Position numbers and translations under genes: made by a program. The notes beneath the pieces were generated by a model. It did not search any database and was not told where the DNA came from. It saw nothing but the letters and a program-made list of their open reading frames with translations. From Pseudomonas sp. LBUM920 (GTDB lineage: Bacteria; Pseudomonadota; Gammaproteobacteria; Pseudomonadales; Pseudomonadaceae), in NCBI RefSeq assembly GCF_003852315.1, contig NZ_CP027762.1:718501-782500 (forward strand): a stretch of DNA of 64,000 bases, in the 5' to 3' direction. Position 1 is the first letter of the stretch. Every line of letters starts with the position of its first letter. Positions 34,736 through 42,115 of this stretch are shown one piece after another.

Positions 34736-36640
34736 CTATTTTTTGCCGGTCAGGCCGTTCAGCAAACCTCCCAGACCGCCGCTTGTGCCTGTGCTTGCAC
34801 TGCCACTGGCCGAAGTGCTGGCGCCAGCGCCTACAGTCAGCCCACCGAGCAGACCGCCACCACTGCCACTTGCGCCACTGGTGCCACCGGTGACTAAGCC
34901 GCCCACTGCGCCTACGGTGTTGCCGACGGCCGTTACGGTGGTGCCTACAGCGTTAGTGATCGGGTTGGCATTGGCAGCGGTCAGGTTGGTGCCGATACCG
35001 CTGACTGCGCCGCCGACTTGAGTCACCAGGCCGTTGACGGGAGCGCCGATACCTGTGGTGGTGCCGATGTTCTGCGTCAAGGTGCTAACCCCGGTTGTCA
35101 CAGGATTGAGTGCCGCACCAACGTTAGTGGCCAGGCCAGCCACCGGCGCTGTAGCGGCGGTGTTGGCGACGCCGGTGCCGCCCAGTACGGTGCCGAGCGA
35201 GGCGACCGTGTTGCCCACTGCGCCACCGGTTACACCCGCTGCACTCACAGTGCCGTTGGTGTTGCCGGCATTCAGACCATTACCCACGTTGGCCACCAGG
35301 CCACCCACCAGCTCCGGCAAGCCAGGCGCCGCAGCGCCACTGGCTGGGGCGACATAACCCCCCGACTTGTCGAGCACGCCACCGACGCCGGTGAGCGCAC
35401 CGCCGACGATCGTGGTGACCGGGTTGCCGGTGCCGCCGGCGCTGGCAACCTGGCCGCCTAGGCCGGTGACAGTGGCGCCAACTTTATCCAGCACACCATT
35501 GACCGGATTGCCCAGGCCCGTTGCCTTGCCGAGGTTGCCGGTGGTGTTTTCCACCAGGGACACCACAGGCACCAGTACTTTGCCGCCAACGGTGTTAGTC
35601 AGCGAACCCAATGGGCCCGTGGTACTGGACGTGCTGAGGGTGTCGCCGAGCATCGTGACCGCTTGACCCACGTTATTCACCAGCCCCCCCGCCGCAGTGC
35701 CGACACCACCGGTCAGGCCGCCGACAACAGGCATGCCACCCAGTGTGGTGCCCAGGGATTTGCCAGCGCCTGAAACACCGGTGCCCAGGTCGGCAACGCC
35801 GTTGGCCACACCGGCAACTGTTTTGCCCAGGGAGTTGCTGTCAGTGCCCAATGAGCCCAGACCGGTCGTCACACCGGTGCCGATGCTGGTCACCGCATTA
35901 CCGGCGGAGGTCACCAGGCCGCCGGCAGTGACGCCGACGATAGGTACGCCGTTCAAGGTCGAGCCAATTTCACCGACCGCTGTACCGACATTGCCCACCG
36001 TGGTGCCCAGGGTGCCAGCAATCTGGCCGGTTACCAGTGGGGTTGTAATCGAGCCGGTTCCACCGCCAGTACCACCGCCAGTGCCGCCACCAGTGCCGCC
36101 ACCAGTGCCACCGCCAGTTCCGCCGCCGGTGCCGCCACCAGTGCCACCACCCGTTCCGCCGCCGGTGCCGCCACCAGTGCCACCACCCGTTCCGCCGCCG
36201 GTGCCGCCACCAGTACCACCGCCAGTTCCGCCGCCAGTGCCACCGCCAGTACCGCCGCCGGTGCCGCCACCAGTGCCACCGCCAGTTCCGCCGCCGGTGC
36301 CGCCACCAGTACCACCGCCAGTACCGCCATCTGTGCCACCGCCGGTACCGCCATCTGTGCCACCGCCGGTACCTCCGCCGGTTCCGCCACCAGTACCACC
36401 ACCGGTACCTCCATCCGTACCGCCGCCAGTGCCAGTTCCGCCGCCAGTGCCGCCACCGGAGCCACCGCCTGTACCGCCTCCGGTACCTGTGCCGGTTCCG
36501 GCGCCTGCGTCAGGCGACGACGCGGCGACGCTGCTGTGATGTCCACCGCCACCGCTGCTGCAGCCACCGAGGCTCATCGCCATGATCAGGGCCAGCGCGG
36601 TACTTGCTTTCCATAGCACTACTTGAGTTTGAGTTTTCAT
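34736..36640 (-). CDS. Glycine-rich repeat lipoprotein, function unknown
   Basis: About 634 residues from ATG 36640 with AAGGGAA upstream; the longer frame reads through the promoter. A lipoprotein signal ends LIMAMSLGGC (Cys27), then SSGGGGHHSS. Residues about 46-195 are almost entirely Gly and Thr in GGGT units with some GGGTDGGT and one GGGS. The remaining 430 residues are Gly/Val/Thr/Asn-rich imperfect repeats (GTTVGNVGTAVG, NPVNGVLDKVGATVTGLGG, NPVTTIVGGALTGVGGVLDK), without Cys and almost without aromatic residues. Similar proteins in pseudomonads are often labelled collagen-like, although GGGT is not Gly-X-Y. It is probably a surface or envelope protein. A terminator separates it from tpsB. 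Confidence 0.75.
   Translation of the reverse strand: MKTQTQVVLWKASTALALIMAMSLGGCSSGGGGHHSSVAASSPDAGAGTGTGTGGGTGGGSGGGTGGGTGTGGGTDGGTGGGTGGGTGGGTGGGTDGGTGGGTDGGTGGGTGGGTGGGTGGGTGGGTGGGTGGGTGGGTGGGTGGGTGGGTGGGTGGGTGGGTGGGTGGGTGGGTGGGTGGGTGGGTGGGTGGGTGSITTPLVTGQIAGTLGTTVGNVGTAVGEIGSTLNGVPIVGVTAGGLVTSAGNAVTSIGTGVTTGLGSLGTDSNSLGKTVAGVANGVADLGTGVSGAGKSLGTTLGGMPVVGGLTGGVGTAAGGLVNNVGQAVTMLGDTLSTSSTTGPLGSLTNTVGGKVLVPVVSLVENTTGNLGKATGLGNPVNGVLDKVGATVTGLGGQVASAGGTGNPVTTIVGGALTGVGGVLDKSGGYVAPASGAAAPGLPELVGGLVANVGNGLNAGNTNGTVSAAGVTGGAVGNTVASLGTVLGGTGVANTAATAPVAGLATNVGAALNPVTTGVSTLTQNIGTTTGIGAPVNGLVTQVGGAVSGIGTNLTAANANPITNAVGTTVTAVGNTVGAVGGLVTGGTSGASGSGGGLLGGLTVGAGASTSASGSASTGTSGGLGGLLNGLTGKK
36058..36500. 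repeat. 12-bp tandem repeat encoding GGGT units
   Basis: On the plus strand units such as CCGCCACCAGTG, CCACCGCCAGTT and CCGCCGGTGCCA follow one another with a 12-base period for about 440 bases, roughly 35 units. Third-position variation is high but protein sequence is nearly invariant. Any unit loss or gain keeps the reading frame. Confidence 0.9.
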
Positions 36641-36866
36641 GATTGAGTTCCCTTGCACCTGTACAACCTTGGTTGTTTTCAAACGCTCGTTACTTCTAGG
36701 GATAGCGATACGTTTGTCCGTGGTGTTATCACAGACCCGGGCACTCTTTCTCGCAACGCTCAACTTGGTATTAACGATTTATATACGGGTCGCTCGTCAG
36801 TGCTTAGCGACTAATGCCAAAGGTATAGAGAGGGGAGGTATATCTTTTTTAAATCAATGGCTTGAA

Positions 36867-36894
36867 TAAAAAAGCGGACCTTTAAAGGTCCGCT
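36867..36894 (-). terminator. Intrinsic terminator after the maoC gene
   Basis: AGCGGACCTTTAAAGGTCCGCT at 36873-36894 is a perfect palindrome (stem of about 9 bp), given here in two halves: AGCGGACCTTT and AAAGGTCCGCT. The plus-strand A-run at 36867-36873 makes a T-tract on the minus strand, so it ends the fabG4-maoC transcript. The rest of the region 36641-36866 is AT-rich and should contain the promoter of the glycine-rich lipoprotein gene. Confidence 0.85.
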
Positions 36895-36932
36895 ATAACT
36901 TAAGCTATATATATACAATTAATCAGCGTTAT

Positions 36933-37781
36933 TCACGCAATCGGTTGCCACTTTCCTACCATGTGTTCAATGTTGCCGGCGCCCGTTAACAGCAACTCGC
37001 CACTGGAACCTGGCGCACTGGCGAGCAACGTTACTTCACTGGGCAGGCGGACCGGCTTTCTGAACTCGACCACGATTTCAATAGTGGCCGCAGGCAAGTG
37101 TTCACCCAGTGCGGCGAAGGTGCGTGCCGTGTTCCAGAGTCCATGCGCGATAGCCTGGGGGAAGCCGAATACCTTGGCGGTCAGGGCGCTCAAGTGGATC
37201 GGGTTGTAGTCGCCCGACACCCGGGCGTAGCGGCGGCCGATATCGGCGGGAGCTTTCCAGCGAGTCAGTTCGGTAACCTGCGTGGGGCTGGGCAAAGCGT
37301 CACTTACCGACTCGCCTTCGAGCTTCACGCCCCGGCAGAGCATCTGGCTTTCGGCTTCCCACAGCAGGCCAAGGGCGTCCTCGACGGTGGTGACCACTTC
37401 AAAGGTTGCGCCCTTGGCGTGCGGCTTGAGATTTTGCGCATGCACGGCCACCGTCAGCTCGCTGACCGCGCCCAATGGGCGATGGATGCGAATACGGTTG
37501 CTCAGGTGAATCAACCCCAGCAAAGGGAACGGAAAGTTTTTTGCGGTGAGCAATTGCATCTGCAAACCGAACGCCAGGATGTGCGGGTAAGTGGCCGGCA
37601 GAATGGGGCTGTCGGCAAAGCCGCAGACCTTGCGATAGGCCGCCACGGCCTTGGGATTGACGCTTACCCGGCAGCGCAATCCCTGTTCGGGCAAGGTGCT
37701 GCCGGTGATCTTGCGCTTGAGTGCTGCACGCCAGTACAGCGGCGGTAGAAACGGAGTCGTGCCTAAGGTCTGCCAATCCAT
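36933..37781 (-). CDS. MaoC-like (R)-hydratase/dehydratase
   Basis: About 282 residues from ATG 37781 (MDWQTLGTTPFLPPLYW); the long upstream frame is an out-of-frame shadow of fabG4. The C-terminal hot-dog domain has the hydratase 2 motif YARVSGDYNPIHLSALTAKV then FGFPQAIAHGLW, with Asp and His catalytic residues. The N-terminal half is a second, degenerate hot-dog domain, so this is a double-hot-dog enzyme. It probably hydrates enoyl or dehydrates 3-hydroxyacyl thioesters. It starts 2 bases after the fabG4 stop. Confidence 0.86.
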   Translation of the reverse strand: MDWQTLGTTPFLPPLYWRAALKRKITGSTLPEQGLRCRVSVNPKAVAAYRKVCGFADSPILPATYPHILAFGLQMQLLTAKNFPFPLLGLIHLSNRIRIHRPLGAVSELTVAVHAQNLKPHAKGATFEVVTTVEDALGLLWEAESQMLCRGVKLEGESVSDALPSPTQVTELTRWKAPADIGRRYARVSGDYNPIHLSALTAKVFGFPQAIAHGLWNTARTFAALGEHLPAATIEIVVEFRKPVRLPSEVTLLASAPGSSGELLLTGAGNIEHMVGKWQPIA

Positions 37782-37783
37782 AT

Positions 37784-39136
37784 TTACGCTCCCAGCAGGC
37801 TTTGCCCACACACCCGCAACGCTTGGCCGCTGACCGCTCCGGAACCCGGTTGGCCGAGCCAGGCCACTGCTTCGGCCACGTCCTGCGGCAAGCCGCCCTG
37901 GCCCAGTGAACTCATGCGCCGCCCGGCCTCGCGCAGGGCGAAGGGAATGTGCGCGGTCATCTGGGTTTCGATGAAGCCAGGCGCCACGGCATTGATGCTG
38001 ATCCCGCGTTCGCTCAACAAGGGTGCCCAGGCCTGGGCCAGGCCGATCAACCCGGCCTTGCTCGCGGCGTAGTTGGTTTGCCCGCGATTGCCGGCGATGC
38101 CGCTGATGGACGCCAGCAGCACCACGCGCCCGTTGTCGTGCAGAGTGCCGCTGTCGAGCAGGGCCTTGGTCAGCACCTGCGGCGCGTTGAGGTTGACCGC
38201 CAGCACCGCGTCCCAGTATTCCGGGGTCATATTGGCCAGGGTTTTGTCGCGGGTGATGCCGGCGTTGTGCACCACGATGTCGATGCCGTCCGGCAGGTGT
38301 TCGATCAATTGCGTTGCGGCGTCTTCGGCGCAAATATCCAGCACCACGGTGCGGGCGCCCAGGCGTGCAGCGAGGGCGTCGAGATCGGCCTTGGCCTGCG
38401 GCACATCAAGCACGATCACCTCGGCGCCGTCGCGCGCCAGGGTTTCGGCGATCGAGGCGCCAATCCCACGCGCCGCGCCGGTGACCAGCGCCTTGCGCCC
38501 GGCCAATGGGCGAGTCCAATCCTCGACCGGCGTGGCGCAGGCTTGCAGGCGGATCACCTGGCCAGAGATGTAGGCGCTTTTAGGCGACAGGAAAAACCGC
38601 AACGCGCCTTCCAGCTGGTCCTCGGCACCTTCGCCCACATACAACAATTGCGACACGCCGCCGCTGCGCAGCTCCTTGGCCAGCGAGCGACTAAAGCCCT
38701 CCAGGGCACGCTGTGCACTGGCTGCAAAAGGATCGCTGAGGCTTTCCGGCGCTCGGCCAAGAATCACCAGGTGCGCGCTGTGGTCGAGATTCTTCAGCAG
38801 CGGCTGAAAAAATTCCCGCAGTTGCTTGAGCTGATCGGTGTGCTGCAGGTCGCTGGCGTCGAACACCACGGCCTTGAGCTTGGGGCCGTGTCCGGGGATC
38901 CAGGCAGGTGCTGTCAGCGGTGCGGCACCGTAACTGTAAATAGCGTCCGTGAGTTTATTGGCAAACGGCAGCACGTTGGCCGCCAGTGCGCCGCCGCCCA
39001 GCAGCAGCGCGCCTTCCACCGGGCGCAGGCGCCCGGCCTGCCAGCGTTCCAGGCGTACCGGTGACGGCAGGCCAATGGCGGCGACCAGGCGATGGCCGAG
39101 GCTTGAGTTGGCGAAGTCGATATAACGGTCAGACAT
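37784..39136 (-). CDS. fabG4: High-molecular-weight 3-oxoacyl-ACP reductase
   Basis: 450 residues, about 200 more than ordinary FabG. The C-terminal half is a complete SDR: TGAARGIG cofactor loop, VHNAGITRDKTLANM, SISGIAGNRGQTNYAASKAG with catalytic Ser, Tyr and Lys, and NAVAPGFIETQMT. The N-terminal half is a flavodoxin-like or degenerate SDR domain (VVFDASDLQH, LVILGRAPE) as in mycobacterial FabG4. It reduces 3-oxoacyl-CoA or -ACP with NAD(P)H. It forms an operon with maoC and is divergent from the thiolase gene. Confidence 0.88.
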   Translation of the reverse strand: MSDRYIDFANSSLGHRLVAAIGLPSPVRLERWQAGRLRPVEGALLLGGGALAANVLPFANKLTDAIYSYGAAPLTAPAWIPGHGPKLKAVVFDASDLQHTDQLKQLREFFQPLLKNLDHSAHLVILGRAPESLSDPFAASAQRALEGFSRSLAKELRSGGVSQLLYVGEGAEDQLEGALRFFLSPKSAYISGQVIRLQACATPVEDWTRPLAGRKALVTGAARGIGASIAETLARDGAEVIVLDVPQAKADLDALAARLGARTVVLDICAEDAATQLIEHLPDGIDIVVHNAGITRDKTLANMTPEYWDAVLAVNLNAPQVLTKALLDSGTLHDNGRVVLLASISGIAGNRGQTNYAASKAGLIGLAQAWAPLLSERGISINAVAPGFIETQMTAHIPFALREAGRRMSSLGQGGLPQDVAEAVAWLGQPGSGAVSGQALRVCGQSLLGA

Positions 39137-39249
39137 GGAACGCTCTCCGAAGGCTGGGGTTCAAAGGGTTGACCACCCCGGTGCGGTAGTCGTTCGATCA
39201 GCCTAGGCTAGGCTGGATGATTCCACCCACAACCTTCAGGGAGCTTTCC

Positions 39250-40527
39250 ATGACTCAATTGCGCCGTGTAGCGATCATTGGCGGTAATCGCATCCCCTTC
39301 GCCCGATCCAACGGCCCGTATGCCACGGCGAGTAACCAGGCGATGTTGACCGCAGCCCTGGAAGGCCTGATCGAACGCTACAACCTGCACGGCCTGCGCA
39401 TTGGCGAAGTGGCCGCGGGTGCGGTGCTCAAGCATTCCCGCGACTTCAACCTCACGCGCGAATGCGTGCTGGGTTCGCGCCTCTCGCCGCAAACCCCGGC
39501 CTACGATATTCAACAGGCCTGCGGCACCGGGCTTGAGGCGGCGTTACTGGTGGCCAACAAGATCGCCCTGGGGCAGATAGAGTGCGGGATCGCCGGTGGC
39601 GTCGACACCACGTCCGACGCGCCGATTGGTGTCAATGAAGGCCTGCGCAAGATCCTGCTGCAGGCCAACCGCAGCAAGTCCATGGCGGACAAATTAAAAG
39701 TCTTGTTACAACTTCGTCCCCATCACCTCAAACCGGAACTGCCGCGCAATGGCGAACCGCGCACGGGGCTGTCGATGGGTCAACACTGCGAGTTGATGGC
39801 GCAGACCTGGCAGATTCCCCGCGCCGAACAAGACCAGTTGGCGCTTGAAAGCCATCAGAAAATGGCCGCGTCCTACGCCGAAGGCTGGCACAACGATTTG
39901 CTCACGCCCTTTCTCGGCCTGACCCGCGACAACAACCTGCGCCCGGACCTGACCCTGGAAAAACTCGCCAGCCTCAAACCGGTGTTCGAGCGCAGCGAGA
40001 AGGGCACGCTCACGGCCGGCAATTCCACGCCGCTGACCGATGGCGCCTCGTTGGTGCTGCTGGGCAGTGAAGCCTGGGCCAAGGAGCGCGGCTTGCCGAT
40101 CCTGGCGTACCTGCGCGATGGCGAAGCGGCGGCCGTGGATTTCGTCAACGGCGCCGAAGGCCTGCTGATGGCGCCGGTGTACGCCGTGCCCCGTTTGCTG
40201 GCTCGCAATGGCCTGACGCTGCAGGACTTTGATTACTACGAGATTCACGAAGCGTTCGCTGCCCAAGTGTTGTGCACGCTCAAAGCCTGGGAAGACCCTG
40301 AATACTGCAAAACCCGTCTTGGGCTGGACGCGCCGCTGGGCGCCATTGACCGCAGCCGGCTCAACGTCAAGGGCAGTTCATTGGCTGCCGGGCATCCGTT
40401 TGCGGCCACCGGCGGGCGCATTGTCGCCAACCTGGCCAAGCTGCTGGACGCGGCGGGCAAGGGCCGTGGGCTGATTTCGATCTGCGCTGCGGGCGGGCAG
40501 GGCGTGACGGCGATTATCGAGCGCTGA
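39250..40527 (+). CDS. Acetyl-CoA C-acyltransferase (thiolase)
   Basis: 425 residues from ATG 39250; the short in-frame upstream extension is intergenic. Catalytic residues are visible: Cys in IQQACGTGLEAAL (near residue 90), His in YYEIHEAFAAQ and the C-terminal His and Cys in KGSSLAAGHPFAATGGR and ISICAAGGQG. It belongs to the FadI/FadA2-like thiolases. With the divergent fabG4 and maoC genes it covers three of the steps of beta-oxidation or of its reverse. Confidence 0.9.
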   Translation: MTQLRRVAIIGGNRIPFARSNGPYATASNQAMLTAALEGLIERYNLHGLRIGEVAAGAVLKHSRDFNLTRECVLGSRLSPQTPAYDIQQACGTGLEAALLVANKIALGQIECGIAGGVDTTSDAPIGVNEGLRKILLQANRSKSMADKLKVLLQLRPHHLKPELPRNGEPRTGLSMGQHCELMAQTWQIPRAEQDQLALESHQKMAASYAEGWHNDLLTPFLGLTRDNNLRPDLTLEKLASLKPVFERSEKGTLTAGNSTPLTDGASLVLLGSEAWAKERGLPILAYLRDGEAAAVDFVNGAEGLLMAPVYAVPRLLARNGLTLQDFDYYEIHEAFAAQVLCTLKAWEDPEYCKTRLGLDAPLGAIDRSRLNVKGSSLAAGHPFAATGGRIVANLAKLLDAAGKGRGLISICAAGGQGVTAIIER

Positions 40528-40662
40528 GTTGCGCAGAAAAATTGGCATATTGGATGCATTCTTGAGTGCCAAAGGTCGCTAGCCTCTCCCCGAGGCGAGC
40601 CGATTGCCGTATAACGAGTGCCATACGCGTGTTTGGTAATAAAGGACCCACAATAAAAGCTG

Positions 40663-41559
40663 ATGAAGACTCCTAAACGCATTGAACCCCTGATCGAAGA
40701 CGGTCTGGTCGACGAAGTGCTGCGCCCACTCATGAGTGGTAAAGAAGCAGCTGTTTATGTGGTGCGCTGCGGCAACGAATTGCGTTGCGCCAAGGTTTAC
40801 AAGGAGGCGAACAAACGAAGTTTTCGTCAGGCGTCCGAATACCAGGAAGGCCGTAAGGTCCGTAACAGCCGCCAGGCCCGGGCCATGGCCAAAGGCTCCA
40901 AGTTCGGCAAGAAAGAAACCGAAGATGCCTGGCAGAACGCCGAAGTGGCGGCGCTGTTCCGCCTCGCCGGTGCGGGCGTTCGCGTGCCCAAGCCGTACGA
41001 CTTCCTTGAAGGCGTGCTGTTGATGGAACTGGTGGCCGACGAGTACGGCGATGCGGCGCCACGTCTGAATGACGTGACGCTGGAGCCGGACCAGGCGCGC
41101 GAATACCACGCCTTCCTGATTTCCCAGATCGTGCTGATGCTGTGTACCGGTCTGGTGCACGGTGACTTGTCCGAGTTCAACGTGCTGCTCACGCCGACCG
41201 GCCCGGTGATCATCGACCTGCCTCAGGCGGTGGATGCGGCGGGCAACAACCACGCGTTCAACATGCTGGAGCGGGATGTGGGCAACATGGCTTCCTACTT
41301 CGGGCGCTTTGCCCCGGAGTTGAAGAAGACCAAGTACGCCAAGGAAATGTGGGCGTTGTACGAAGCCGGCACCTTGCACCCGGCCAGCGCGTTAACCGGC
41401 GAGTTCGACGAGCCGGAAGAGTTGGCGGACGTGGGCGGTGTTATTCGCGAGATTGAAGCGGCGCGGTTGGACGAAGAGCGCAAGCAAGCGATTCGCGCGG
41501 CGGATGATGCGCCACCGACCAAGACCGCGGAAGAACCGCCGCCGCCCTGGATGCAGTGA
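40663..41559 (+). CDS. RIO1-type serine protein kinase
   Basis: 298 residues. The RIO fold shows a P-loop equivalent LMSGKEAAVYVVRCG, the ATP Lys in LRCAKVYKEAN, the RIO-specific segment RQASEYQEGRKVRNSRQARA, the catalytic loop GLVHGDLSEFNVLL with Asp and Asn, and the metal-binding Asp in VIIDLPQAVD. The C-terminal tail is acidic and Pro-rich. RIO kinases are ribosome-maturation factors in eukaryotes and archaea; the role of the bacterial ones is unclear. No partner gene is adjacent. Confidence 0.9.
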   Translation: MKTPKRIEPLIEDGLVDEVLRPLMSGKEAAVYVVRCGNELRCAKVYKEANKRSFRQASEYQEGRKVRNSRQARAMAKGSKFGKKETEDAWQNAEVAALFRLAGAGVRVPKPYDFLEGVLLMELVADEYGDAAPRLNDVTLEPDQAREYHAFLISQIVLMLCTGLVHGDLSEFNVLLTPTGPVIIDLPQAVDAAGNNHAFNMLERDVGNMASYFGRFAPELKKTKYAKEMWALYEAGTLHPASALTGEFDEPEELADVGGVIREIEAARLDEERKQAIRAADDAPPTKTAEEPPPPWMQ

Positions 41560-41593
41560 CCTAACAGCGGGCCTTCGGCCTGGGGAAGAGCTG

Positions 41594-41684
41594 ATGTGGG
41601 AGCGGGCTTGCTCGCGAATGCGATGGCTCAGTCAAATGATGTATGACTGACACTACGCATTCGCGAGCAAGCCCGCTCCCACAT
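41594..41684. repeat. REPIN
   Basis: ATGTGGGAGCGGGCTTGCTC at the left and GAGCAAGCCCGCTCCCACAT at the right, an almost perfect inverted pair with about 45 bases between. It lies between the convergent RIO kinase gene and cueR. Confidence 0.92.
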
Positions 41685-41713
41685 GTAGTTCTGAGGTGTC
41701 TGATCAGCATTGA

Positions 41714-42115
41714 TCAGGCGCAACAGCTGCCAGACGCCAACTCCTTGAGAATCGGGCAATCGGGCCGATGATCGCCCTGGCAGTGCTCCACCAGGTCCTG
41801 CAATGTGTCGCGCAGTTGCCCCAGCTCCAGAATCTTCTGGTTCAGTGCCTCGATGTGCTCGCGCGCCAAGGCTTTTACATCGGCGCTGGCGCGCTGGCGG
41901 TCTTGCCACAAGGTCAGCAGCTTGCCGACTTCCTCCAGCGAAAATCCCAGATCCCGCGAGCGTTTGATAAACGCCAGTGTGTGCAAGTCGTCGCTGCCGT
42001 ACACGCGGTAACCGCTGTCGGTGCGGTGGGCGGCTTTAAGCAGGCCGATGGATTCGTAGTAACGAATCATCTTTGCGCTCAGCCCGCTCTGACGGGCGGC
42101 TTGGCCGATGTTCAT
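41714..42115 (-). CDS. cueR: Copper-responsive MerR regulator
   Basis: 133 residues. The MerR HTH is MNIGQAARQSGLSAKMIRYY, then the coiled-coil dimer helix. Cys112 and Cys120, seven residues apart (CQGDHRPDC), are the Cu(I) ligands typical of CueR, and a CC pair ends the protein. It activates copA and copZ when copper is high. It is the last gene of the copA transcript, its start overlapping the copA stop by 4 bases. Confidence 0.92.
   Translation of the reverse strand: MNIGQAARQSGLSAKMIRYYESIGLLKAAHRTDSGYRVYGSDDLHTLAFIKRSRDLGFSLEEVGKLLTLWQDRQRASADVKALAREHIEALNQKILELGQLRDTLQDLVEHCQGDHRPDCPILKELASGSCCA

Noticed and set aside
35697..36539. 280-codon plus-strand frame encoding PPVPPPVPPP repeats
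   Set aside because: It is the complement of the GGGT repeat; it has no ribosome-binding site or signal sequence, and the minus-strand gene has a lipobox.
34736..36640. Glycine-rich protein as the TpsA partner of the adjacent TpsB
   Set aside because: It has a lipoprotein signal and no TPS domain, and a terminator separates the two genes; kept only as an open question.
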